64,000 nucleotides of DNA. It comes from Halobacillus litoralis (GTDB lineage Bacteria > Bacillota > Bacilli > Bacillales > Halobacillaceae). Within the stretch, counting starts at the first letter, position 1. Each line of letters begins with the position of its first letter. Made by a program: the position numbers and the translations under genes. The DNA lies in contig NZ_JAIVKN010000002.1 in assembly GCF_020524025.1 (NCBI RefSeq), positions 682,001-746,000 of the forward strand. Direction: 5' to 3'. Positions 37,110 to 45,326 of this stretch are shown one piece after another. Under the pieces are notes generated by a model, which was not told the DNA's origin, did not search any database, and worked only from the letters and a program-made list of their open reading frames with translations.

Positions 37110-38039
37110 ATGCGTGTTGTAAATAATATATCTGACTTAATCGGGGATACTCCCTTAGTGAAATTAAACAGAGTGGCTCCTGAAGGTGGAGCAGATATCT
37201 ATATGAAGCTCGAGAAATATAACCCAAGCGGAAGTGTCAAAGACCGCGCGGCATTCAAGATGATGGAACAGGCCGAACAGGACGGTCTTTTAAGAGAAGG
37301 TTCTACAATTATTGAGCCTACCAGTGGAAACACAGGGATCGGCATCGCTATGAATGCGGCTGCCAGAGGTTACCGCGCAATCCTCGTGATGCCGGATACG
37401 ATGACCCAGGAGCGTATTAATCTCCTTAAAGCTTATGGAGCAGAAATTGTTTTGACACCAGGCGATGAAAAAATGCCTGGAGCAATAGCTAAAGCAAAAG
37501 AACTTGTGAGCGAAATTGAAGGAAGCTTTATGCCGATGCAGTTTGAAAACATGGCCAATCCTGATGCTCACCGTCATACAACCGCAGCTGAAATCATTGA
37601 AGCAATGGATGAACTAGGTAAACCTTTATCCGCTTTTGTTTCTACAGCCGGTACTGGTGGAACGATTACTGGCACTGGAGAAGAATTGAAAAAACGCTAC
37701 AAAGACTTGACGATTCATGTGGCAGAGCCGCACGGGTCCCCTGTTCTTTCTGGTGGAAAACCCGGAAAGCACAAGTTAGTAGGGACAAGCCCCGGCTTCA
37801 TCCCAAGCATTCTAAATCAGGATATCTACGACGAAATCTTCCAAGTAACGGATGAAGATGCTTATGACATTACTCGCCGTCTCGCTCGTGAAGAGGGACT
37901 CCTTTTGGGAACTTCATGCGGAGCTGCCTGCTGGGCGGCTATACAAGTAGCAAAACAAAGAGAACCTGGAGAGGTTATTGTCTGCATGGCGCCGGATACA
38001 GGAGAACGATATCTTTCTGGAGATCTTTTCCGCTTTTAA
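37110..38039 (+). CDS. cysK: Cysteine synthase (O-acetylserine sulfhydrylase)
   Basis: The 309-residue fold-type II PLP enzyme makes cysteine from O-acetylserine and sulfide. The PLP lysine is K44 in PSGSVKDRAA; the substrate loop TSGNTGIG and the phosphate cup STAGTGGTITG are intact. It could be the CysK, CysM or YtkP branch. ATG at 37110 follows AAGGAAG by 8 bases; the GTG three codons earlier overlaps the site. Monocistronic; no T-box or S-box seen upstream. Confidence 0.9.
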   Translation: MRVVNNISDLIGDTPLVKLNRVAPEGGADIYMKLEKYNPSGSVKDRAAFKMMEQAEQDGLLREGSTIIEPTSGNTGIGIAMNAAARGYRAILVMPDTMTQERINLLKAYGAEIVLTPGDEKMPGAIAKAKELVSEIEGSFMPMQFENMANPDAHRHTTAAEIIEAMDELGKPLSAFVSTAGTGGTITGTGEELKKRYKDLTIHVAEPHGSPVLSGGKPGKHKLVGTSPGFIPSILNQDIYDEIFQVTDEDAYDITRRLAREEGLLLGTSCGAACWAAIQVAKQREPGEVIVCMAPDTGERYLSGDLFRF

Positions 38040-38107
38040 GAATAAACGTTTCCTTAATTGAATAAACAGGTTTCTCTGCTTAAGAAGCATGGAAACACAT
38101 CCATCTA

Positions 38108-38140
38108 TAAAAAGGAGTCCGGTTTCCCGAACTCCTTTTT
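38108..38140 (-). terminator. Terminator of the TRIC-type gene
   Basis: AAAAAGGAGT and ACTCCTTTTT form the stem with an inner CGG/CCG pair. It overlaps the end of the gene at 38139. Confidence 0.75.
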
Positions 38141-38750
38141 ATATTCGATATAAATCCCTGAACCTTAAATGCCACCCTAAGTGGAAAGATGATACACGAA
38201 AGATAATAACAAGGAAAAACAAGAGATATGTCTGAAAGAAGCTTTGAATATCTACAGCCCCAACCCCAACAGCCAGACCAGTCAGCAGAGCCCAAACGGC
38301 ATAGATTTCCTGATGGAGCACCATCGGCCTTCTCTGTGCCAGCACATCACGAGTAACTCCCCCTCCCACTCCTGTCAAGACAGCTGCAAAAATCACTCCG
38401 CCTAATGGGAAGTCGTTTGCCATCGCAAAAGATGCGCCCTGTAATGCGAATGCGGATAACCCCACTGCATCAGGATAAATATTCCATCTATCCCATGCCA
38501 TCACCCAGGTTTTTGGGAAGAAGTAAACAATGGCAATCGTTCCAACTGCTACATAAAACAGATATCCCTGTTCCCACACGTGCACGACTGGAACATCAAG
38601 AGCGATATTCCTTATAATTCCTCCAGCAAATGGAGTCGCAATCCCTAGAATAAATGTTCCAAATATGTCGTACCTCTCGTTTAACGCTACAATGGCTCCG
38701 CTAAAGGCAAAAGCGCTCACTGCTAATATGTTCAATATTTCCCACGTCAT
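38139..38750 (-). CDS. TRIC-type cation channel / UPF0126 membrane protein
   Basis: The 203-residue protein has seven predicted transmembrane helices in two repeats of the UPF0126 (YvgT/YicG) domain, with ATPFAGGIIRNIALD and LTGVGGGVTRDVLAQRRP as the paired GGxxRD motifs. Prokaryotic members form trimeric cation channels. ATG at 38750 follows GGGGGAGG; seven upstream codons are discarded. Monocistronic. Confidence 0.85.
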   Translation of the reverse strand: MTWEILNILAVSAFAFSGAIVALNERYDIFGTFILGIATPFAGGIIRNIALDVPVVHVWEQGYLFYVAVGTIAIVYFFPKTWVMAWDRWNIYPDAVGLSAFALQGASFAMANDFPLGGVIFAAVLTGVGGGVTRDVLAQRRPMVLHQEIYAVWALLTGLAVGVGAVDIQSFFQTYLLFFLVIIFRVSSFHLGWHLRFRDLYRI

Positions 38751-39062
38751 CTTCTGCCTCCCCCTCTTCATGTATCTTTTTCTATAAATTTTACTCTACT
38801 CTCTTTATCAAGCTGTGTAATACTAAGTCATTTTCACTTTTAATCTTTCAACTTGAATGATTATATCAGATTCTTCTCTTTCATAAGTATGAAAACTTCA
38901 CCCTTTTTTGATAAAATCAATGATATCAGTTGAGTACCTAGTAAAAATTATGGTTAATTCTCTTTTTCGAGCTAAAACCTATAAGATTGTTATAGTATTC
39001 AATCTCGTTATTGGAATTACCATAAGGATATCCCAACGTTGAGAAGAATGATTAAATAGGAT
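38751..39062. other. Intergenic region, divergent promoters expected
   Basis: This 312-base AT-rich gap must hold the divergent promoters of the channel gene and the XRE-PAS regulator. I see no hairpin terminator, clear operator or small frame with a ribosome binding site. A short palindrome-rich stretch (TTGATAAAATCAATGATATC) lies around 38909. Confidence 0.5.
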
Positions 39063-39596
39063 GTGAACAGGAATATGAGAAGATGGCTCATTAATATCAG
39101 GAAAGAACAACAACTTACCCAACAGCAAATTGCCGCTGGTGCACACATTGATCGTTCATATTACGCACAAATAGAAAATGGGACGCGGAACCCAAGTGTG
39201 GCCGTTGCTTCTCTAATCGCCTCTTATCTGCATATCAAACCCTCGCTCTTTTACTCAGAGCATTTAAGCGAACCGTTCGAAACCGCACTTGAGAATTCCC
39301 CGATTACAATTGCTCACTGTGACCTTGACCTCCGGTACACATGGATGTTCAACCCTCACCCTGACTTTAAAATGAATACAGTTATCGGAAAACGAGATGA
39401 GGATTTAGACTACAATGATGGCATCCAAGAGTTGATGAACTTAAAGGAGCAAGTCATATCAAAAGGAGTTACGATAAGAAGAACTATAGCATTTCCCCTT
39501 TCAGAAGGATTGATTAGATATGACGTCTTCGGACAACCGCTTTATAACACAGACGGCTTGATTATTGGTGCGGCTACAGCAGCTTCAAAAAAATAA
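39063..39596 (+). CDS. XRE-type regulator with C-terminal PAS-like domain
   Basis: The 177-residue protein has an N-terminal Cro/XRE helix-turn-helix (residues 6-65: LTQQQIAAGAHIDRSYYAQI, ENGTRNPS). The C-terminal half, AHCDLDLRYTWMFNPHPDF followed by IGKRDEDL, closely recalls PAS domains at the N-terminus of certain sensor kinases. XRE plus PAS in one small protein is uncommon and suggests direct small-molecule or redox sensing by a DNA-binding protein. The GTG start at 39063 is weakly supported; ATG at 39075 is the alternative. Confidence 0.75.
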   Translation: MNRNMRRWLINIRKEQQLTQQQIAAGAHIDRSYYAQIENGTRNPSVAVASLIASYLHIKPSLFYSEHLSEPFETALENSPITIAHCDLDLRYTWMFNPHPDFKMNTVIGKRDEDLDYNDGIQELMNLKEQVISKGVTIRRTIAFPLSEGLIRYDVFGQPLYNTDGLIIGAATAASKK

Positions 39597-39691
39597 CCTT
39601 TCTTTTCAGTTAAAATCTCCGGCCTATTCGAGTGAATAAAACGTGTATGATCCTTCTCTCACTAGGGTAAAACAAAGGAGAGGTGATACCT

Positions 39692-40393
39692 ATGAAACGC
39701 AACCATTGGATCATGCATCAAGACTGGGAGGATCTCGTTTTTATGCACTGGCCCATCCCAGCCAAAGCTCTGCGCCCGTTTATCCCCCGCGCGTTAGAAA
39801 TTGATGAATATGACAATACAGCCTGGATCGCTATTGTCCCTTTCCGCATGCGAAATATCCGCTTTAGAGGGCTACCACCTATCCCTTTTAACAATGAGCT
39901 GCTGGAACTAAACGTAAGAACCTATGTAACTTACAAAGGTGTCCCCGGAGTCTATTTCATTACTTTAGATGCCAATCACCCTCTTGGGGTTTTTTTAGCG
40001 AGAAAAGCATTCGGTCTTCCTTATGTACATGCAAAAATGCGTATGAAACAAAGCGATTCACATATCCATTTTACAAGCTGCCGCACTCACAACGGCTATC
40101 CTCCTGCCCATTTTCATGCTGGTTTCCAAACGATATCGGACCCCATGCATGCCCGGCCGGGATCATTGCTTTACTGGTTAACTGAACGCTATGCACTCTG
40201 GGTCGTGCGTGGATCCAGTGTTTATAAAGGCCCTATCCTGCATAGTCATTGGAGACTGCAAAAGACTGAGGCGGATATCTCTGTCAACCACTTGGTGGAC
40301 TTCCTTCCCCCTTCCATATTTAAGGAAGAACCAATCACTTACTACTCTAAATCTTTACAGACGCGTATCTTCCCTTTTGAAAAGCAATCGTAA
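39692..40393 (+). CDS. yqjF: DUF2071 family protein (YqjF)
   Basis: The 233-residue protein matches DUF2071/YqjF: HWPIPAKALRPFIPRALEID, WIAIVPFRMRNIRFRGLPP and NVRTYVTYKGVPGVYFITLD. It is an acetoacetate decarboxylase-like beta-barrel of unknown role. ATG at 39692 follows GGAGAGG. It precedes the ring-cleaving dioxygenase gene by 86 bases and may be co-transcribed; quinone or aromatic stress genes are often grouped so. Confidence 0.82.
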   Translation: MKRNHWIMHQDWEDLVFMHWPIPAKALRPFIPRALEIDEYDNTAWIAIVPFRMRNIRFRGLPPIPFNNELLELNVRTYVTYKGVPGVYFITLDANHPLGVFLARKAFGLPYVHAKMRMKQSDSHIHFTSCRTHNGYPPAHFHAGFQTISDPMHARPGSLLYWLTERYALWVVRGSSVYKGPILHSHWRLQKTEADISVNHLVDFLPPSIFKEEPITYYSKSLQTRIFPFEKQS

Positions 40394-40479
40394 AATCTTT
40401 TTTGAAACACCACTATTACCCGCCATTAGAAAAATTCCAGTTCTAGTTTTATTGATAGCTAATTTGAGGAGGAACGACT

Positions 40480-41436
40480 ATGCAGTTAAAAGGAATACAT
40501 CACGTTTCTGCCATAACAGCGAACGCAAAAAACAATTATGACTTCTATACAGAAGTTTTAGGAATGAGATTAGTAAAGAAAACGGTGAATCAGGACTCTC
40601 CTTCCATGTATCATCTTTTTTACGCTGATGAAAAAGGTCGTCCTGGTACAGATTTAACCTTCTTTGAAATACATCGTGCCGGCAACACCTACCCCGGCAC
40701 AAGAAGTATATCCACCACCTCTCTAAGAGTTAAGAGTGATGAGGCTTTATCTTACTGGGAAAACCGTTTCGAAACATATCAAGTTGAAAAAGAACCGATA
40801 AAAGAAAGATTCGGAAGGCAGACGTTATCATTCAGAGATCCTGAAGGACAGCGTCTCAGGCTGGTTTCCGATGAGACTAATGAAGGGGTTCCGGCGGGGA
40901 GACCTTGGTCACACTCTCCCGTTCCGGCATCTTATGGGATCCTGGGCTTAGGCCCTATTCATCTTACTGTAGCTAACCTTGGTAAAACAGAAGAGGTTTT
41001 AACAGAAGTACTGGGCTTCCGTAAGAAAGGAACCTATGAAGAGTGGTCTGTCTACGAAACTGGCGAAGGAGGAACAGGTGCAGAGGTCCATGTTGAAGAA
41101 AGAACAGATATGCAGCCTGAGAAACCAGGCAGAGGAAGTGTCCACCACACAGCTTTCCGGGTTGCAGATGAGAACGAGCTGAAAAAGTGGAAGGATATTA
41201 TTGATGCCTCCGGCTATCCTAATTCAGGATTAGTGGATCGCTATTATTTTAAATCCTTATATTTCAGGGAAGCCAACCACATTCTTTTCGAATTAGCAAC
41301 GGACGGACCCGGATTTGCAACTGATGAAAATCTGCATCAACTCGGTGAGACCTTGGCACTTCCACCTTTTCTTGAACCTAGAAGAAAAGAGATAGAAGAC
41401 CGCCTTTCCCCTCTGGACACCAAAAAGGACTTCTGA
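40480..41436 (+). CDS. mhqO: Ring-cleaving dioxygenase, VOC family (MhqO-like)
   Basis: The 318-residue protein consists of two vicinal-oxygen-chelate (glyoxalase) modules, each with a metal-ligand pattern: GIHHVSAITANAKNNYDFYT in the first and GPIHLTVANLGKTEEVL plus SVHHTAFRV in the second. This is the YdfO/MhqO and CatE-like branch that opens hydroquinone or catechol rings using Fe(II). GAGGAGG precedes the ATG. MhqO genes respond to MhqR in B. subtilis; no mhqR is seen here. Confidence 0.85.
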   Translation: MQLKGIHHVSAITANAKNNYDFYTEVLGMRLVKKTVNQDSPSMYHLFYADEKGRPGTDLTFFEIHRAGNTYPGTRSISTTSLRVKSDEALSYWENRFETYQVEKEPIKERFGRQTLSFRDPEGQRLRLVSDETNEGVPAGRPWSHSPVPASYGILGLGPIHLTVANLGKTEEVLTEVLGFRKKGTYEEWSVYETGEGGTGAEVHVEERTDMQPEKPGRGSVHHTAFRVADENELKKWKDIIDASGYPNSGLVDRYYFKSLYFREANHILFELATDGPGFATDENLHQLGETLALPPFLEPRRKEIEDRLSPLDTKKDF

Positions 41437-41486
41437 GGAAAATCACTAGGATTCACTTTCTATACAGCAGGTAAGCTGAACAGAAA

Positions 41487-41527
41487 ATAACCCGCCACCG
41501 CTATACTTTATAGCGGTGGCGGGTTAT
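41487..41527. terminator. Perfect 19-bp hairpin between mhqO and aconitase genes
   Basis: ATAACCCGCCACCGCTATA pairs perfectly with its complement across a CTT loop. The tail is only mildly T-rich (TTTTCTG) on the minus strand and absent on the plus strand. It most likely ends both convergent transcripts. Confidence 0.75.
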
Positions 41528-41529
41528 GC

Positions 41530-43479
41530 TTACGAATTCAATCGATCTTTGACCCAGTTTATAAGGCCGCCTTTCTGCATAATTTCTATTTGACGGTCAG
41601 AAAGAGCGTGCTCCAATTTTAACGTTTTCCCCTTATCCTTCACTTCCACCTCAATCTGTGGAGATTTTTTAATCTTATCTCGTAACCCTTTAAACACAAG
41701 GACATCCCCTTGGTCCAATTCATTTAAATCGTTCGGATCAGTAAAAGTAAGAGGAAGAACACCGAAGTTCGCAAGGTTCTGCCAGTGGATTCTAGCGAAA
41801 TCCTCGACGATTGCGACTTTCATACCTAAATATTTAGGTGCAAGAGCAGCGTGTTCACGACTTGAACCCTGCCCGTAGTTCGCACCAGCCACCACAGCAT
41901 GGCCGCCTTTATCTTTTTGTTCTATCGCCCGGTCATAATAAGTATCGTCAACGATTTCAAACGTGAATTTACTAATTTCAGGCAGGTTACTTCGATAAGG
42001 AAGAACTCTAGCGCCACCTGCCAAAATTTCATCCGTGGATATATCATCACCCATTTTCAATAAGATCGGCAGTTCCAAATCATCAGGTAACTCTTCCATT
42101 TCAGGGATGGAAGCAACATTTGGTCCTTTCACAAGATCCACTTGTTTTGCATCATCCAATGGCAATGGAGTGTCCAGCAACTTCGTATCTACTGTCGGCT
42201 TGTCTAATTCTTGAACAGACGGATAGTCAAAGCCAGCTTTTCTCGGGTCTGTAATTTCACCGGATAGAACGGAGACAGCCGCTGTTTCTGGACTACATAA
42301 AAATACGCTGTCTTCTTTAGTTCCAGATCTTCCCGGAAAGTTCCTCGGCGTAGTTCTTAAGCTGTTTCTACCTGTCGCAGGAGCCTGCCCCATTCCTATA
42401 CATCCATTACAACCGGCCTGATGAAGCCTCCCACCCGCTTGCAGGAAGTTAGCAATATGACCTTCTTGGGAAAGATCAATTAACATCTGCCTTGAAGTAG
42501 GATTCAGGTCAAATGATACACCATCCGCAATATGTCTTCCTTCAACAATTTTGGATGCAATTGCAAAGTCTCTATATCCGGGATTGGCTGATGATCCAAT
42601 ATACGATTGATAAATAGCCTCCCCTTCCAATTCTCCCACAGGTACAACGTTACCTGGACTGGAAGGTTTCGCTACCATTGGTCCAATCTCTGACAAGTTC
42701 AGTTCATCGTGGACATCATACGATGCACCATCATCTGCTTTCAGTTCAACCCATTCATCTTCACGTCCCTGGAGTTTCATAAAGCGTTTTGTTTCCTCGT
42801 CAGAAGGAAATACGGTGCCTGTTGCGCCTAATTCTGCTCCCATATTGGCGATAACATGACGATCCATAGCCGTTAGGTTTTTAAGTCCTGGACCATAGTA
42901 TTCAAAGATGTGATTAACACCACCCTTCACGCCATGTCTGCGGAGCATTTCTAAAATTGCATCTTTAGCACTTACCCAGTCAGGGAGAGATCCAGTTACT
43001 TTTACCCCCCATACTTTAGGCATTTTCACATAAAAAGGTTCTCCTGCTATGGCCATCGCCACATCAATTCCTCCAGCTCCCATAGCAAGCATTCCCATAC
43101 ATCCGTTTGCACATGTATGACTGTCAGAACCCAGCAATGTCTTTCCCGGTTTAGCCAGTCGCTGCATATGAACAGGGTGGCTGACTCCATTTCCAGGACG
43201 GCTGAAATGCAATCCGAACCTTTTGGCTGCACTCTCCAAAAAAAGGTGGTCGTCAGGGTTCTTGCTGTCTTCTTGAATTAAATTATGATCCACATATTGC
43301 GCAGAAGCTTCTGTTTTTGCACGCTCAATTCCCATAGCTTCCAACTCCAGCATGACCATTGTACCTGTTGCATCCTGGGTAAGCGTCTGATCAATTTTCA
43401 AACCAATTTCTGACCCAGGAGTCATCTCTCCTTCGACTAAGTGGTCCTTAATTAATTTCTGTGTGACATTATAAACCAC
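41530..43479 (-). CDS. Aconitate hydratase, short (about 650-residue) form
   Basis: This Fe-S isomerase of citrate/isocitrate has ligands in GSDSHTCANGC and GCNGCIGMGQAPATG. The C-terminal swivel domain (about 465-640) contains GDDISTDEIL and NYGQGSSREHAAL. At 649 residues it is much shorter than the ~900-residue CitB of Bacillus, and belongs to the shorter aconitase A-like group close to homoaconitase and isopropylmalate isomerase. It may be a second aconitase; another substrate is possible. The start is GTG after AAGGAGG. Confidence 0.82.
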   Translation of the reverse strand: MVYNVTQKLIKDHLVEGEMTPGSEIGLKIDQTLTQDATGTMVMLELEAMGIERAKTEASAQYVDHNLIQEDSKNPDDHLFLESAAKRFGLHFSRPGNGVSHPVHMQRLAKPGKTLLGSDSHTCANGCMGMLAMGAGGIDVAMAIAGEPFYVKMPKVWGVKVTGSLPDWVSAKDAILEMLRRHGVKGGVNHIFEYYGPGLKNLTAMDRHVIANMGAELGATGTVFPSDEETKRFMKLQGREDEWVELKADDGASYDVHDELNLSEIGPMVAKPSSPGNVVPVGELEGEAIYQSYIGSSANPGYRDFAIASKIVEGRHIADGVSFDLNPTSRQMLIDLSQEGHIANFLQAGGRLHQAGCNGCIGMGQAPATGRNSLRTTPRNFPGRSGTKEDSVFLCSPETAAVSVLSGEITDPRKAGFDYPSVQELDKPTVDTKLLDTPLPLDDAKQVDLVKGPNVASIPEMEELPDDLELPILLKMGDDISTDEILAGGARVLPYRSNLPEISKFTFEIVDDTYYDRAIEQKDKGGHAVVAGANYGQGSSREHAALAPKYLGMKVAIVEDFARIHWQNLANFGVLPLTFTDPNDLNELDQGDVLVFKGLRDKIKKSPQIEVEVKDKGKTLKLEHALSDRQIEIMQKGGLINWVKDRLNS

Positions 43480-43784
43480 ACTTATTCCTCCTTATTATCG
43501 AGTGATCGATGTACCTCATGATGATGATACATTTACTATTCAAACATTACCCTTTATGCCTTGAAATTACTCATATTATCCATTTATATCCTAATATCAT
43601 CCATAATCCAGCACCACCTGTGAAAGTCACCATTGCAAATCCATCTTAAAGGGACAAAAATTTCATAACTTGGGAAACTATCTAAATTTGTTGAAAATAG
43701 TAGGACGAACATGTATTCTAAATATAGATTTAAAAGAGGAAACACTCTGACAAATCGACAGTTGATCAACTAGGTGTGTGAAAA
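43480..43784. other. Intergenic region between aconitase and peptide-sensor genes
   Basis: This 305-base AT-rich gap holds the aconitase promoter on the minus strand and the regulator promoter on the plus strand (43691-43719). Apart from those I see no hairpin terminator or small gene. Confidence 0.5.
43691..43719 (+). promoter_or_regulatory. Likely promoter of the peptide-sensing regulator
   Basis: TTGAAA (43691-43696) and TATTCT (43714-43719) are separated by 17 bases, about 65 bases before the ATG at 43785. One base differs from consensus in each of the key positions, so moderate strength is expected. Confidence 0.5.
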
Positions 43785-45065
43785 ATGGAATATGGAAAAG
43801 TACTTCGATTCCATCGAGTGAAGCAGGGGTTAACTCAAAACCAGTTAGCTGATGGAATAATCTCGCCAGCGTATTTGTCGAAGATTGAGAATGATCAAAC
43901 CGTTCCTGCATTCGAAGTCCTGGAACTTCTGTATGAACGTCTTGGACTTGATTTTCATGATTCTTCTTACAACCATCCTTCTAAAGAGAAGTTAAAAGGA
44001 TGGTATGAGATGATTGTGTTTAAGCACAAAGAAGAAGCTAGAAAATTGAAGGAAGAACTCATTCAACAAAAAGACATGCTGAATAATCACCATTTGTATA
44101 TCTTTTACGAACTGTTTCGCATTCGCCATCTCCTTTTAGAAAACGAGGTGGAGAAGGCTTATGAAACTTGGAGAAATATCAGGCAGCATGAGGATACATT
44201 TGATGAAGAGATGGAGTATTATTTTCACCTGACTTCGGGACTTGTATGCTATTACAAAGGTGATTTTGAAGAATCCTATCTAGAGTTGATGGAAGCAAAA
44301 AATTACAGTATATCTATCAATATAGAGGACTGGGAGAAAAGTGACCTTTACTACCTTCTGGCGCTAAGTGCAAGTCAAGCCAATAATATATCAGCTTCTA
44401 TCTTCAATGCTGATCAAGCATTAACCATTTTTCAAAAACAATACAACTTATTAAAAAGCGCAGATTGTCACATTTTATTAGGGATCAACTATGGAAGATT
44501 AAAGAATTATGGGAAAGCACTTGAAAACTATCATCTGGTTAGTAAGATTGCTTCTCAGACAAAAAACTATTATCAACTTGGCTTAGTTCACCATAATATC
44601 GGTGTTATTGAGTCACGAAGAGGCAATTTTGATTCAGCCCTCATGAATTATAAGAAAAGCTTATCTTACAGATCAGGAATAGCATCTGTACATGAGATAT
44701 TCGAAACTATATATTGTTTGATTTTTGAGAACTATAAAATTGGAAATTATGATGAATGTAAAAAATGGATTGTAGAGGGTTCATCTCACTTGAACTCATC
44801 AACCAAAGAAACAACCACTGCTAAAATTCATTTAACTATCTATTCTAAGTTAATCAATGAGGATAACGATACGGGTGAATACCTTGAGAGTATCGCAATA
44901 CCCCACTTCTTGGAAAAGAAACAGCATAGATTCGTCATTCGATATTCTATGATTGTTGCAGATATTTTTGAAGCTGAAAGAAGCTATAAGAAATCATCTA
45001 AATATCTTAGGTTAGCAATTGATTTATTAAATAAATACTCTAATTTAGGAGGAATGGTATTATGA
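43785..45065 (+). CDS. RRNPP-type peptide-sensing regulator (XRE HTH plus TPR)
   Basis: The 426-residue protein starts with an XRE helix-turn-helix (about 5-60: LRFHRVKQGLTQNQLADGII, then SPAYLSKIEND). Next comes a long array of TPR helix pairs, for example QLGLVHHNIGVIESRRGNFD and KSADCHILLGINYGRLKNYG. This is the layout of NprR, PlcR and related quorum-sensing receptors that bind imported oligopeptides. The stop overlaps by four bases (ATGA) the start of a small exported-peptide gene, the usual receptor/signal arrangement. Its targets are not visible. Confidence 0.88.
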   Translation: MEYGKVLRFHRVKQGLTQNQLADGIISPAYLSKIENDQTVPAFEVLELLYERLGLDFHDSSYNHPSKEKLKGWYEMIVFKHKEEARKLKEELIQQKDMLNNHHLYIFYELFRIRHLLLENEVEKAYETWRNIRQHEDTFDEEMEYYFHLTSGLVCYYKGDFEESYLELMEAKNYSISINIEDWEKSDLYYLLALSASQANNISASIFNADQALTIFQKQYNLLKSADCHILLGINYGRLKNYGKALENYHLVSKIASQTKNYYQLGLVHHNIGVIESRRGNFDSALMNYKKSLSYRSGIASVHEIFETIYCLIFENYKIGNYDECKKWIVEGSSHLNSSTKETTTAKIHLTIYSKLINEDNDTGEYLESIAIPHFLEKKQHRFVIRYSMIVADIFEAERSYKKSSKYLRLAIDLLNKYSNLGGMVL

Positions 45066-45184
45066 AAAAACTCATTGGTTTCATTGCTATACTAGGAGTT
45101 GTTTTGTCCTTAACAGCAGACCTTTCTTATACGAATACAGCGGACGAAGCTCATCCTAGACCACTAATTGTAGATCAATTTTAA
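45062..45184 (+). CDS. Putative signalling pro-peptide (NprX/Phr-like), 40 residues
   Basis: The frame encodes a typical export signal: MKK, a hydrophobic core LIGFIAILGVVLSLTA, then a polar tail YTNTADEAHPRPLIVDQF. AGGAGG at 45047-45052 lies 9 bases before the ATG, inside the receptor's last codons, and the start overlaps the receptor stop. A terminator follows at 45253-45284. Pro-peptides of this size directly after an XRE-TPR receptor are the rule for NprX and PapR. The mature signal is probably a C-terminal 5-8 residues (within PRPLIVDQF). This assignment is inference from layout. Confidence 0.8.
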   Translation: MKKLIGFIAILGVVLSLTADLSYTNTADEAHPRPLIVDQF

Positions 45185-45252
45185 TTTACGTGTTAATGTA
45201 TTTTTCTATATAATTAACACCTCCCCTAATCCTATACCTATACAAACTTTCG

Positions 45253-45284
45253 CCTCTACTACCTTTTAGTAGAGGTCTTTTTTT
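45253..45284 (+). terminator. Terminator of the receptor/pro-peptide operon
   Basis: CCTCTACTA pairs with TAGTAGAGG and is followed by TCTTTTTTT. Confidence 0.85.
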
Positions 45285-45293
45285 ATACCAAAA

Positions 45294-45318
45294 CACGGCC
45301 TTACAAAGTAAGGCCGTG
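45294..45318 (-). terminator. Terminator of the CstB-like gene
   Basis: CACGGCCTTAC pairs perfectly with GTAAGGCCGTG and is followed by TTTTGG on the minus strand. Confidence 0.75.
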
Positions 45319-45326
45319 CATTTATA

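Noticed and set aside
43703-43716. LexA-like box CGAACATGTATTCT near the peptide-sensor promoter
   Set aside because: One arm deviates from the GAAC-N4-GTTC pattern and no SOS gene is adjacent, so chance is more likely.
45190-45220. GTGTTAAT...ATTAACAC inverted repeat after the pro-peptide gene
   Set aside because: Short AT-rich arms with a long loop and no T-run; a proper terminator lies 30 bases further on.
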